Positions 37,675 through 46,654 of a stretch of 64,000 bases of DNA are shown piece after piece. Origin of the DNA: CAVZBW01 sp963778465 (lineage in GTDB: Bacteria; Actinomycetota; Acidimicrobiia; Acidimicrobiales; RAAP-2); the NCBI GenBank assembly GCA_963778465.1, contig CAVZUK010000003.1, positions 2,542,001 to 2,606,000 on the forward strand, in the 5' to 3' direction. Position 1 is the stretch's first letter; each line of letters begins with the position of its first letter. Position numbers and translations under genes: made by a program. The notes under the pieces are model-generated. The model searched no databases. It was not told where the DNA came from and saw only the letters and a program-made list of their open reading frames with translations.

Positions 37675-38897
37675 TCGGCCGCCAAGCGCTCTCCCGGCCG
37701 ATCCTCGGCCGTTCCGTGCAGGGGCGCTCCGTGCCCCGACCCATCCGTCGACGCGATGATGGCGGGGTGAGCGGGCTCCGCCTCGAGGACGTACACAAGG
37801 CCTTCGGCGCCCATCCGGTGCTGACCGGGGTGGACCTCGAGGTTCCGGCCGGCGCCTTCACCGCCATCCTCGGCCCTTCGGGGAGCGGGAAGTCGACCCT
37901 GCTGCGACTGGTGGCCGGGTTCGAGCGGCCGGACCGTGGGACCGTCGACGTCGGCGGCCGACAGGTCGAGGGCGAGGGCCGCTACGTCCCGCCCGAGGAG
38001 CGGCGCATCGGCTACGTCCCCCAGGAGGGTGGGCTCTTTCCGCACCTGACCGTCGAGGCCAACGTCGGCTTCGGGATCCGGCGCTCGGAACGCCGGCGCC
38101 GCGCCCGCGAGCTCCTCGAAGGGGTCGGGTTGGCGGAGCTGGGCGGGCGCTACCCGCACCAGCTCTCCGGCGGGCAGCAACAGCGCGTCGCGCTCGCCCG
38201 GGCGCTCGCCGTCCGGCCGGAGGTCGTCCTGCTCGACGAGCCCTTCGTCTCCCTCGACGCCAACCTGCGCGCGAGCGTCCGGGAGGACGTCCGTCGGGTG
38301 CTGAAGGCGGCGGGGGCCACCGCGATCCTCGTGACCCACGACCAGGACGAGGCGCTCTCCCTGGCCGACCTGGTCGCGGTCCTGCGCGGAGGGCGGATCG
38401 CCCAGTGCGCGAGCCCCCACGATCTGTACCGCTCGCCGATCGACGTGGACATGGCACGCTTCGTCGGCGACGCCAACATTCTGAGCGGGGTGCTCGGTCC
38501 GGGCTCGGTCCAAACCGCCCTCGGCACCCTGGCGGGTCGCCTCCGGGACGGCCATCTGCCCTCCGGATCGGAGGTCGCCGTGCTGGTCCGGCCCGAGCAG
38601 ATCGAGGTGAGCGCCGAGCTGCCCAGGGGAGCGGGTTCGGAGGGGTTGGCGGGGCGTGTCGTGTGGTCCGGGTACCACGGCCACGACGCCGTGACCCGCG
38701 TGCGGCTCCTCGGCAACGGTGGGGAGTCGATCGTCGTGCGGACCATGGGCGACGTCCAGCCGGCGGTGGGTGCCGACGTGAGCGTGGAGGTCCGCGGTCC
38801 CGTCGTGGCCTGGCCGGTCGCCGAGCGACGAGCCGAACCGCTGGCTCCCGACCCGACCTCGAACGGGGCCCTCCAGGGGGGAACCACGGCAACGTAA
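37671..38897 (+). CDS. Iron(III) ABC transporter, ATPase
   Basis: 408 residues from GTG 37671, which overlaps the permease stop (GTGA). A GTG at 37767 is an alternative start, and the first 32 residues look unlike the family. Walker A GPSGSGKST, Q-loop YVPQEGGLFPHL, signature LSGGQQQRVALARAL, Walker B VVLLDEP and the H-loop VTHDQDEAL are all intact. A C-terminal TOBE-type regulatory domain follows (LVRPEQIEV). The set imports Fe(III) and should be derepressed by iron starvation. Confidence 0.9.
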   Translation: MIGRQALSRPILGRSVQGRSVPRPIRRRDDGGVSGLRLEDVHKAFGAHPVLTGVDLEVPAGAFTAILGPSGSGKSTLLRLVAGFERPDRGTVDVGGRQVEGEGRYVPPEERRIGYVPQEGGLFPHLTVEANVGFGIRRSERRRRARELLEGVGLAELGGRYPHQLSGGQQQRVALARALAVRPEVVLLDEPFVSLDANLRASVREDVRRVLKAAGATAILVTHDQDEALSLADLVAVLRGGRIAQCASPHDLYRSPIDVDMARFVGDANILSGVLGPGSVQTALGTLAGRLRDGHLPSGSEVAVLVRPEQIEVSAELPRGAGSEGLAGRVVWSGYHGHDAVTRVRLLGNGGESIVVRTMGDVQPAVGADVSVEVRGPVVAWPVAERRAEPLAPDPTSNGALQGGTTAT

Positions 38898-38955
38898 CTA
38901 CGCGGCTGTCGTCTTGCGCGGGTACAGTTCCCGGTACAACCTGGAGGAGGCACCG

Positions 38956-39741
38956 ATGGCCAAGACCACCGCGTCGCGCCGGCCGTCCCGGAAGGGATCG
39001 CCTGGTGCGAACGCGAACGGCAGCAGCGCCAGCGGGACGAAGAGGGGATCCGGGGGGGCCGCGCAGCAGTCCCTCCTCGAGGAGTCCGGTGCCGGCGCGA
39101 CGTCCCGTGGCCGGTCGTCCCGCACCGTTCCCCCCGACGCGGTCCGGTCCGACGCGGTCCGGTCCGACGCGGTCCCGTCCGACGCTGTGCCGAGCATCGG
39201 TTCGGCGGCTGGGGATCCGATCGGGTACGAGGCGGGATTCGGTGGCCCGCAGGTCTGCTCGCTCGTGCACATCTCCTACCGCCAGCTCGACTACTGGGCT
39301 CGCACCGGGCTGCTCAAGCCGTCGATCGCGGCGGCCCACGGCAGCGGGACCAAGCGTCGCTACTCCTACCGGGACCTGGTGCAGCTCAAGGTGATCAAGC
39401 AGCTGCTCGACGCGGGGATCTCGTTGCACTCGGCCCGGCGGGCCATCGACTGTCTGCGATCCCACCTCGGCGAGGAGCTCGCCGCGTCCAAGCTCGTGTT
39501 GACCGGCACCACCGCGGTCCTGGTCCGTTCCGACGGCGACGTCGTCGACCTCCTCGCCGGCGGGCAGGGTGTCTTCAACATCGTTCCCCTGGCCGGGGTC
39601 GTCGATGCCCTCGACGCCGACATGGTCCGCCTCCGGCGCGCGGAGCCGGGTCCAGAGCACACTGGCGCGGCGCCGCTCGGCGAGGACGACGTTCCCCAGC
39701 GCCGTGCCGCCGGGGCGCAGCGGGGCGGCGCGCGGCATTGA
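38956..39741 (+). CDS. MerR-family regulator, FtsR/Rv1830-like
   Basis: 261 residues from ATG 38956, with GGAGGAGG 7 nt upstream. A basic disordered N-terminus of about 85 residues includes four copies of a DAVRS/DAVPS repeat (15-bp unit, 39136-39195). The MerR domain follows (SYRQLDYWARTGLLKPS at about 110-126, then KRRYSYRDLVQLKVIKQLLDAGISL). The C-terminal part matches the Rv1830 group, which in corynebacteria activates ftsZ. It precedes the glycine cleavage genes, as Rv1830 lies close to gcvB in mycobacteria. Confidence 0.82.
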   Translation: MAKTTASRRPSRKGSPGANANGSSASGTKRGSGGAAQQSLLEESGAGATSRGRSSRTVPPDAVRSDAVRSDAVPSDAVPSIGSAAGDPIGYEAGFGGPQVCSLVHISYRQLDYWARTGLLKPSIAAAHGSGTKRRYSYRDLVQLKVIKQLLDAGISLHSARRAIDCLRSHLGEELAASKLVLTGTTAVLVRSDGDVVDLLAGGQGVFNIVPLAGVVDALDADMVRLRRAEPGPEHTGAAPLGEDDVPQRRAAGAQRGGARH

Positions 39742-40118
39742 CCGCTCGCCGCCATCGCCACCCTTCGCAGCTCCCTGCCGCCCGGCGTCGCTTTGCCCAC
39801 CCTTCGGAGAGGGTGTTGGCCGCGCTGCTGGACGTCGCCGCCGTCCGGTGGGAGTACGAGCCGGTCGAGTTCGCGCTCGCCTGGGACGAGCGGGGGAGGG
39901 TCATCAGCGCCTTTCGACCGGACTTTTGGCTGCCCGACCTCGGATGCTTCGTCGAGCTGACGACGGCCGACCAGCGCCTGGTCACGCGCAAGAATGCCAA
40001 GGTTCGCCGCATGGCGACGCTGCACCCCGGCGTCGACGTGAGGGTCCTGTACCAGCGGGACTTCGTCGCCCTGCTCAAGAGCCAGGGCATCGGCGGGGAG
40101 TCGCAGCCCGCCGCGTAG
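39738..40118 (+). CDS. Small PD-(D/E)XK nuclease-like protein
   Basis: 126 residues from TTG 39738, overlapping the merR stop (TTGA). The core PDFWLPDLGCFVELTTADQ, followed by VTRKNAKVRRM and VRVLYQRDFVALL, has the shape of a small restriction-endonuclease fold (Asp, then Glu-x-Thr). The same module occurs at the N-terminus of some hypoxanthine phosphoribosyltransferases, as far as I recall. The active-site lysine of the classic motif is replaced by Thr. The function is unknown. Confidence 0.6.
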   Translation: MTARRHRHPSQLPAARRRFAHPSERVLAALLDVAAVRWEYEPVEFALAWDERGRVISAFRPDFWLPDLGCFVELTTADQRLVTRKNAKVRRMATLHPGVDVRVLYQRDFVALLKSQGIGGESQPAA

Positions 40119-40121
40119 AAT
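40116..40121 (+). promoter_or_regulatory. -10 box of gcvT, leaderless
   Basis: TAGAAT lies 7 nt before GTG 40129. It overlaps the stop codon of the preceding gene. Confidence 0.6.
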
Positions 40122-40128
40122 CGTCGGC

Positions 40129-41253
40129 GTGAACGCCCGCGGGTCCGAGCGCCTCGGCGCCCGCGAGGAGGGTGGCGGGCCGCCCGAGCCGCGCCTTTTG
40201 CAGTCGCCCCTCCACGACGCCCACCTGCGCGCCGGGGCCAAGATGGTCGAGTTCGGGGGTTGGGAGATGCCGCTCGCGTACCCCCGTGGGACGCTGGCCG
40301 AGCATCGGGCGTGCCGCACCGGGGCGGTGGCCTTCGACGTGAGCCACCTCGGCACCGTTCGCGTCTCGGGCCCCGAGGCCCCCGCACTCCTGCAGCAGCG
40401 CCTGAGCAACGACCTGCGCCGGATCGCCCCGGGGAGGGCGCAGTACACGCACCTGCTCACCGAGGAAGGCGGGGTGGCCGACGACATCATCGTCTGGTGG
40501 GTCGCCGACGATCGCTTCGACGTGATGCCCAACGCGTCCAACACTGGCCGGGTCGTGGAGGCGCTGGGCGGCCTGGACACGACGGCTTCCCGGGCGGTCG
40601 TGGCGGTGCAGGGTCCGGGTGCTCGCGAGGCCCTGGGCGCAGTTTCGCCGGAGGCGGCGGCGGTGTCGCGCTTCGCGGTGGCGGCCGTCGAGTGGAAAGG
40701 CTGGCCCCTCGTCGTCGCGGGCACCGGCTACACGGGAGAGGACGGCGTCGAGTGCGCGGTGCCGGCGGAGGGTGCCACCGCCCTGTGGGACGCGCTGACC
40801 GGCGCAGGGTTCGAGGAGGCGGGATTGGGCGCCCGCGACACCCTTCGACTGGAGGCCGGGCTACCCCTGCACGGCCACGAGCTCTCCATCGAGATCACCC
40901 CGCTGCAGGCAGGGCTGGGCTGGGTGATCGGGTGGGACAAGGGGGACTTCGTCGGCCGCCAGGCCCTCGAGGACGAGCGCGCCCGAGGACCGCGACGGCG
41001 CCTGCGGGGGCTCGTGGTCGACGGGCGGCGACCGCCCCGGGAGGGCGCGGCCGTGAGGGTGGACGATCGCCGGGTGGGCGGGGTGACGAGCGGCAATTTC
41101 TCGCCGATGCTCGAGCGGGGGATCGGGATGGCCCTGATCGACACGGACGCGGGCGTCGGCGTGGGTGACGCCGTCACCCTCGAGGTGCGCGGGCACGAGA
41201 TGGAGGCTGTGGTGGCGAAGATGCCGTTCTGGCCGCCGGGAGGGCGTGGCTAG
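40129..41253 (+). CDS. gcvT: Glycine cleavage system T protein (aminomethyltransferase)
   Basis: 374 residues. It transfers the methylene group from the H-protein aminomethyl arm to tetrahydrofolate and frees ammonia. Family text: SPLHDAHLRAGAKMVEFGGWEMPL at the N-terminus, VAFDVSHLGTVRV, GTGYTGEDGVE, and GLGARDTLRLEAGLPLHGHEL. It has its own leaderless promoter and is followed directly by gcvPA (stop TAG, then GTG). Confidence 0.95.
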   Translation: MNARGSERLGAREEGGGPPEPRLLQSPLHDAHLRAGAKMVEFGGWEMPLAYPRGTLAEHRACRTGAVAFDVSHLGTVRVSGPEAPALLQQRLSNDLRRIAPGRAQYTHLLTEEGGVADDIIVWWVADDRFDVMPNASNTGRVVEALGGLDTTASRAVVAVQGPGAREALGAVSPEAAAVSRFAVAAVEWKGWPLVVAGTGYTGEDGVECAVPAEGATALWDALTGAGFEEAGLGARDTLRLEAGLPLHGHELSIEITPLQAGLGWVIGWDKGDFVGRQALEDERARGPRRRLRGLVVDGRRPPREGAAVRVDDRRVGGVTSGNFSPMLERGIGMALIDTDAGVGVGDAVTLEVRGHEMEAVVAKMPFWPPGGRG

Positions 41254-42636
41254 GTGCCCGACTACCTTCCGCATACCGATGCCGAGATCGAGGGGATGCT
41301 TCGCTTCCTCGGTCTCGAATCCCTCGACGACCTCTTCTCGGTCGTGCCGGAGGCGATCCGGCTGGCCGGCGGGCTGGACCTGGCCGAGGGGGTGCCCGAG
41401 CCCGACGTCGTCTCGCGGATGGAGGCGCTCGGGGACCGCAACGGGGCCCGCAACGACCGCATGGTGTGCTTCGCCGGCGCCGGCGCCTACGACCACGAGG
41501 TCCCCCCGGTGGTCCGAGCCCTCGCCGGTCGCTCGGAGTGGGTGACGTCGTACACGCCCTACCAGGCGGAGGTGGCCCAGGGCGTGCTCCAGGCGGTCTT
41601 CGAGTTCCAGACGATGATCTCGCGCCTGAGCGGGCTGGCGGTTTCCAACGCCTCGCTCTACGACGGTGCCAACGCGCTCGTCGAGGCGGTCAACCTCGGC
41701 GTCGCGGCGTCGGGGCGCTCGACCGTGTGGCTCTCGGCTGGGGTCCACCCGCACTGGAGGAGCGTGCTCGGGACCTTCGTGGCCGGCACCGGCCACGAGA
41801 TCGTGACGGTGCCGCTGCGCGACGGGCGGACGCAGTGGCCCGACTCGGCGGACGGCGACCACACGGTGCCCGGGGTGGTGGTGGTCGCCTATCCCAACTT
41901 CCTCGGCTGTTTGGAGGACCTCGAGGCCGTCCGGCGATCGTGCGATCGGCACGGGGCGATCATGGTGGTGGGGGCGGACCCGGTTCTCGCCGGGATCCTG
42001 CGCTCTCCCGGTTCGTGGGGGGCGGACGTGGCGGTCGGGGAGGGACAGCCCCTCGGGATGCCGCTCAGCTTCGGCGGGCCCTACCTCGGCCTGTTCTCCT
42101 GCCGATCCGAGCACGTCCGACGGCTGCCCGGTCGGTTGGTGGGAGAGACCGTCGACGCCGAGGGACGGCGGGCGTACGTCACGACGCTGCGCGCTCGCGA
42201 GCAGGACATCCGTCGGGAGAAGGCCACCTCCAATGTCTGCACCAACCAGACGTTGATGGCCGTGACGGCGGCCATCCAGCTCGGCTGGCTCGGCACGTCG
42301 GGGCTCGACGAGATCGGTCTGCGCTGCGCTCGGGGGGCACGGTATTGCCGCGACGGGTTGCTCGCCCTCGACGGGGTCGAGCCGCTCACCTCGGATACGC
42401 CCGTCGTGCGCGAGTTCGCGATCCGTACGCCGATCGAGGCGCGCACCGTGGTCGAGCGACTCGGGGCCGAGGGCATCCTGGCCGGCCTCGCATTGGACAC
42501 CCTCGTTCCCGGGGGTGGGGGAGTCGTGTCCCCGGAGGACGCGGAGCACGCCTTGTTGGTCGCCGTTACCGAGCGGCGGACCCGGCAGCAGGTCGACGCC
42601 ATGGTCGGGGCCCTCGACAAGGCGGTGCGGGCGTGA
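41254..42636 (+). CDS. gcvPA: Glycine dehydrogenase (decarboxylating) subunit 1
   Basis: A 460-residue N-terminal half of the P protein, without the PLP lysine, which lies in subunit 2. Recognisable text: YLPHTDAEIEGMLRFLG, FAGAGAYDHEVPPVV, SYTPYQAEVAQGVLQ and SNASLYDGANAL. Actinobacteria usually have one long gcvP, so the split form (common in Firmicutes, Thermotoga and archaea) is notable. GTG 41254 directly follows the gcvT stop, with GGGAGG upstream. Confidence 0.94.
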   Translation: MPDYLPHTDAEIEGMLRFLGLESLDDLFSVVPEAIRLAGGLDLAEGVPEPDVVSRMEALGDRNGARNDRMVCFAGAGAYDHEVPPVVRALAGRSEWVTSYTPYQAEVAQGVLQAVFEFQTMISRLSGLAVSNASLYDGANALVEAVNLGVAASGRSTVWLSAGVHPHWRSVLGTFVAGTGHEIVTVPLRDGRTQWPDSADGDHTVPGVVVVAYPNFLGCLEDLEAVRRSCDRHGAIMVVGADPVLAGILRSPGSWGADVAVGEGQPLGMPLSFGGPYLGLFSCRSEHVRRLPGRLVGETVDAEGRRAYVTTLRAREQDIRREKATSNVCTNQTLMAVTAAIQLGWLGTSGLDEIGLRCARGARYCRDGLLALDGVEPLTSDTPVVREFAIRTPIEARTVVERLGAEGILAGLALDTLVPGGGGVVSPEDAEHALLVAVTERRTRQQVDAMVGALDKAVRA

Positions 42637-44195
42637 CGGGCGAGAGGCCGGGGGGGCCGGGCGCGCAGCGCACCGAGGGGGATCGGCCCGTCGTCGAGGG
42701 CGCACCGGGCGGGCGGGCGTCGAGCGCTCCGCTCATGGGACGGGCCGCGGAGCCGACGCTCTTCGAGCTCGGTCAACCCGGGCGACGCGCCTGGCAGCTG
42801 CCGACGACGGGTATCCCCGAGGTCCCGCTCAGCGATCTGGTGCCCGCCGACCACCGGCGGGCCGAGCCGCCCGAGCTGGCCGACGTCTCCGAGCGTGACC
42901 TGGTGGCCCACTTCACTCGGTTGAGCCATCGCCAGTTCTCCGTCGATCTCGGGGCCTACCCCCTGGGCTCGTGCACGATGAAGTACAACCCCAAGGTCTG
43001 CGACGAGGTGGCCGCCATGCGGGGTCTGGCGGGTGTGCACCCCGGGGCTCCGCCCGAGCTCGTCCAGGGGTGGCTCTCGCTGCTGGTGGACCTCGAGGAG
43101 GCGCTCTGCTCGATCACCGGCATGGCCGCGGCCACGCTGCAGCCGGCGGCGGGAGCGGCGGGCGAGCTCACCGGGCTGCTCCTCATGCGCGCCTGGCACG
43201 CCGCGCAGGGCTCCGTGCGCCACAAGGTGATCATTCCCGACTCCGCCCACGGCACCAACCCGGCCTCGGTCACCCTCGGTGGGTACCAGACGGTGACCGT
43301 GCCGAGCGACGAGCGGGGCTGCGTCGACATGGCGGCCCTGCGGTCGGTCCTCGACGAAGACGTGGCCGGGATCATGCTCACGAATCCCAACACGCTGGGC
43401 CTCTTCGAGGAGGACATCGTCGAGATCGCCGGGGCCGTGCACGAGGTCGGTGGGCTCCTCTACTACGACGGGGCCAACCTCAATGCGATCCTCGGGAGGG
43501 TGCGGCCCGGCGACATGGGTTTCGACATCGTCCACCTCAACCTGCACAAGACCTTCGCCACGCCGCACGGGGGAGGGGGTCCGGGAGCGGGGCCCGTCGC
43601 CGTCTCCGAGAAGCTTGCGGACCTCCTGCCGGGCCCTCGAGCCGCTCGGGTGGGCGGCGACCGCTTCGACTGGGTCCTCCCGCCGCGTTCGATCGGCCGG
43701 GTGCACTCCTGGCACGGCAATGCGCTCGTGCTGGCGCGAGCGCTCGCCTACATCTGGGTGCACGGCGCCGAGGGCCTGCAGCGGGTCGCCGAGCGTGCCG
43801 TCCTCAACGCCAATTGGCTGCGTCGCCGGCTGGACTCGGCCTACGACGTCCCCTACGACCGGCCCTGCATGCACGAGGTGGTGTTGAGCGCCTCGCGCCT
43901 ACGCAAGGAGCGGGGGATCAAGGCGCTCGACGTCGGCAAGCGGCTGCTCGAGGAGGGCTTCCACTCCCCGACGGTGTACTTCCCCCTCATCGTGGACGAG
44001 GCCCTGATGATCGAGCCGACCGAGACCGAGAGCCCCCAGACCCTCGAGGCGCTGGCGCAGGCGATGGAGCGGATCGCCGAGGACCCCGACGTCGAGCACG
44101 CTCGATCGGCCCCGCACACGACGCCGGTGGGGAGGGTGGACGAGGCTCGCGCCGCTCGCACCCTCGTACCGACCTTCGACGCCCGGCCGACCTGA
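42633..44195 (+). CDS. gcvPB: Glycine dehydrogenase (decarboxylating) subunit 2
   Basis: A 520-residue PLP half of the split P protein. It has IIPDSAHGTNPAS, YYDGANLNAI and NLHKTFATPHGGGGPG, whose lysine carries PLP. An extra N-terminal tail of about 40 residues is low-complexity. It overlaps gcvPA by 4 nt (GTGA). With H, T and the lipoamide dehydrogenase elsewhere, it cleaves glycine to CO2, ammonia and methylene-THF. Confidence 0.94.
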   Translation: MTGERPGGPGAQRTEGDRPVVEGAPGGRASSAPLMGRAAEPTLFELGQPGRRAWQLPTTGIPEVPLSDLVPADHRRAEPPELADVSERDLVAHFTRLSHRQFSVDLGAYPLGSCTMKYNPKVCDEVAAMRGLAGVHPGAPPELVQGWLSLLVDLEEALCSITGMAAATLQPAAGAAGELTGLLLMRAWHAAQGSVRHKVIIPDSAHGTNPASVTLGGYQTVTVPSDERGCVDMAALRSVLDEDVAGIMLTNPNTLGLFEEDIVEIAGAVHEVGGLLYYDGANLNAILGRVRPGDMGFDIVHLNLHKTFATPHGGGGPGAGPVAVSEKLADLLPGPRAARVGGDRFDWVLPPRSIGRVHSWHGNALVLARALAYIWVHGAEGLQRVAERAVLNANWLRRRLDSAYDVPYDRPCMHEVVLSASRLRKERGIKALDVGKRLLEEGFHSPTVYFPLIVDEALMIEPTETESPQTLEALAQAMERIAEDPDVEHARSAPHTTPVGRVDEARAARTLVPTFDARPT

Positions 44196-44255
44196 TCGCA
44201 TCCGTGCCCGGGCGGGCGGCCGAGCCTGGCCGACCCCTGGGCCGGGATCGGGGCC

Positions 44256-45773
44256 CTACGCCTCGGCGGGTGCGACGTTCGTCGTGGTCGAGCGACCCTC
44301 GGGCGAGCTATGGCCGACGGCCTGTGTCTCGAGCTCGGGTGCACGGCCGTGGCGTGGTACCAGCAGCGCCGCCAGGAAGGCGACCGCGCTGAGGATGCTC
44401 GCTGCCACGAAGGCGCGGGCAAACCCCTCGGTGGTCGCCGAGGGGACGGGGACCCCGGCCTTCTCGAGGGAGTGGGTGTGGGTCGTCGCCAGGGTGGCCA
44501 GCGCGGCCAGGCCGATCGAGCCGCCGATCTGCCGTGCCGTGTTGAGCAGCCCGGACCCGAGCCCCGCCTCCGATCGCGGGAGGTCCATGGTCGCCGCCGA
44601 CGCCAGGGGCGTAAAGAGGACTCCGAGGGCGAACGAGACCAGGACGCCGGGGCCGAAGACGTCGCCCCAGTACGTGCTGCCGGGGCCGATCCTCGAGAGC
44701 CAGAAGAAGCCGCCGGCGGCGAGCACCGTCCCGGCGAGGAGGAGGCGGCGGGCACCCAGGCTCGGAAGGAGCCGGGAGGCGATCTGCGCGGCGATGATGA
44801 TGGCGATCCCCATGGGGAGGAAGGCGAAGCCGGCCCGGAGGGGTCCGAAGCGCAACACGTCCTGGAGGAACAGGGACAGGAAGTACCACATGGAGAAGAA
44901 GCCGGCGCCGACGAGCAGCATGACGATGTTGGCCCCGGTGAGGCTGCGCAGGCGGAAGAGCCGCAACGGCATGAGGGGGGCCTTGCCCCGGAGCTGCAGG
45001 AGGAGGAAGGTGCCGATGAGGACGGCGGCGATGGCGAGGCCGGTGAGCGTCTGCCAGGACCCCCAGGGGTGCACGTCGGTGTTGACGATCGAGTAGACGA
45101 GCGTGCCCAACCCGGCGGTGATGGTCAGCGCACCGGGCACGTCGAGCCGCTGGCGCGGCCCGACGCCGCGCGCCTCTCCGAGGAAGGTCGCGGCGACGAC
45201 GGCCGCAGCGATGCCGATCGGCACGTTGATGAACAGCACCCAGCGCCAGGAGAGCTCCGCCGTCAGGATCCCTCCGAGCAGGACGCCGATGGCGCCCCCG
45301 GCCCCACCCATGGCGCCCCACATTCCGAGCGCCCGGGCCAGCCGCTTGCCCGTGAAGGTCGTGATGATGATCGTGAGGGTCGCCGGCGAGAGCACCGCGC
45401 CACCGATGCCCTGCACCGCTCGGGCGGTGGTGAGCCACGCGGAGGACTGCGCGAAGCCACCCACCAGGCTCGCCGCGGTGAACAGGAAGAGGCCGAAGAG
45501 GAACACCCGACGCCGGCCGTAGAGGTCGGCGGCGCGCCCGCCGAGGAGCAGGAAGCCCGCGAACGTGAGGACGTACACGTTGACGACCCATTGGAGGCCG
45601 GTCGGGCTGTAGTGGAGGTCCCGGCCGATAGACGGCAGCGCCACGTTCACCACCGAGACGTCGAGGATGACCATGAACTGGGCGATGCAGGCCAGCCACA
45701 GGATCACCCACTCGGGGGCGTGACGTCTCGCCCCGTCGGTGGGATTCACCGCAGCGTCGTCGGGCCCTTGCAT
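44256..45773 (-). CDS. MFS transporter, DHA2 family (14-TMS drug exporter)
   Basis: 505 residues with about 14 membrane spans. Motif VVNVALPSIGRDL in TM1 and GGRAADLYGRRRVFLFG in the 2-3 loop are typical of EmrB/QacA exporters, which expel drugs by proton antiport. ATG 45773 is chosen because AGGAGGGAG stands 9 nt upstream; the frame is open further. It diverges from a tetR gene, with a palindromic operator between them, so inducible efflux is likely. The substrate is unknown. Confidence 0.88.
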   Translation of the reverse strand: MQGPDDAAVNPTDGARRHAPEWVILWLACIAQFMVILDVSVVNVALPSIGRDLHYSPTGLQWVVNVYVLTFAGFLLLGGRAADLYGRRRVFLFGLFLFTAASLVGGFAQSSAWLTTARAVQGIGGAVLSPATLTIIITTFTGKRLARALGMWGAMGGAGGAIGVLLGGILTAELSWRWVLFINVPIGIAAAVVAATFLGEARGVGPRQRLDVPGALTITAGLGTLVYSIVNTDVHPWGSWQTLTGLAIAAVLIGTFLLLQLRGKAPLMPLRLFRLRSLTGANIVMLLVGAGFFSMWYFLSLFLQDVLRFGPLRAGFAFLPMGIAIIIAAQIASRLLPSLGARRLLLAGTVLAAGGFFWLSRIGPGSTYWGDVFGPGVLVSFALGVLFTPLASAATMDLPRSEAGLGSGLLNTARQIGGSIGLAALATLATTHTHSLEKAGVPVPSATTEGFARAFVAASILSAVAFLAALLVPRHGRAPELETQAVGHSSPEGRSTTTNVAPAEA

Positions 45774-45850
45774 CGTGGAACGGCTCCCTCCTAGTCCAGC
45801 GCAATGCCACGCACCAACGACGGGGAAGCGAGACCTATTCCCGGGCATAC

Positions 45851-45887
45851 CTATAGTCATTGACCGACCGTCGGTCAATGACTATAG
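45851..45887. promoter_or_regulatory. 37-bp perfect palindrome, TetR operator with overlapping -10 boxes
   Basis: Arm CTATAGTCATTGACCGAC (45851-45868), centre base 45869, and the exact reverse complement at 45870-45887. TATAGT at 45883-45888 is the tetR -10 box (6 nt before GTG 45895), and its mirror TATAGG faces the MFS gene. A bound TetR dimer would cover both -10 boxes, repressing exporter and regulator together. Confidence 0.9.
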
Positions 45888-45894
45888 TTCAGCC

Positions 45895-46515
45895 GTGGCG
45901 GTGGCGCGATCCGTGGTCACGCGCCGGCAGGAGTACGCCGACGCGACCCGCAACGCGGTGCTGCACGCAGCCGAGTCACTGCTCGTCGGACAGGACGGGC
46001 GTGAGGTCTCCGTCGACGAGGTCGCCGCCGCGGCACGGGTTTCCAAGGGGACCGTGTACCACCACTTCACGGACAAGTCCGCCTTGTTCGAGGCCGTCTA
46101 CCGCCGGCAGCTCACCTGGGCCGCTGCCGCTCTCGAGGCGGCGGCCTCGAAGCACGGCGATCCCTGGCGCCAGCTCTGGGCCCTGGCGCAGGCCTACCTC
46201 GACGCCGAGGCGGGCGGGTCCAGGGACGGCCGGGCCATGCGGGCCGCTCCGGAGGTGCTTGGGTTGGAGCGGGCCCGCCGCCTCGAGGAGGAGCTCCTGG
46301 CACCCTCTTTCCGTCAGGTGCTGGATCGGCTGTCGGCGTCGAGGCAACTCGTGGCGGGCGATCCGACGGTGCTCGTGAGCCTCACGTTGGGCCTCCTGCG
46401 GGAGGGAGCGCTCGTGGCGGCGGCGCCTCCCGGTGACGGAGCGGCGACGCACCGCACGCAGGTGCTCAAGGGCATCCAGGCGATGCTGCGCGGCCTCGAC
46501 CGTTCTCGAGGCTGA
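45895..46515 (+). CDS. TetR-family repressor
   Basis: 206 residues from GTG 45895, fixed by the -10 box. The N-terminal HTH (VSVDEVAAAARVSKGTVYHH, then FTDKSALFEAVY) is classic TetR. The C-terminal ligand domain is variable, as usual. The adjacent operator and divergent exporter indicate that it controls that exporter in response to an unknown ligand. Confidence 0.92.
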   Translation: MAVARSVVTRRQEYADATRNAVLHAAESLLVGQDGREVSVDEVAAAARVSKGTVYHHFTDKSALFEAVYRRQLTWAAAALEAAASKHGDPWRQLWALAQAYLDAEAGGSRDGRAMRAAPEVLGLERARRLEEELLAPSFRQVLDRLSASRQLVAGDPTVLVSLTLGLLREGALVAAAPPGDGAATHRTQVLKGIQAMLRGLDRSRG

Positions 46516-46654
46516 GCTCGGAGGGACGTCCGCTTCAGCGCTCCCGCTGTACCGAAACCCGGCGAGAGGCCTGACGAAAGGGGAGCAGGCGACCGCCGGA
46601 TGGGCAGGATGCTTGCCTTCTTCTGGCCATTCTTGGAAGAGAACTCAACTTGAC

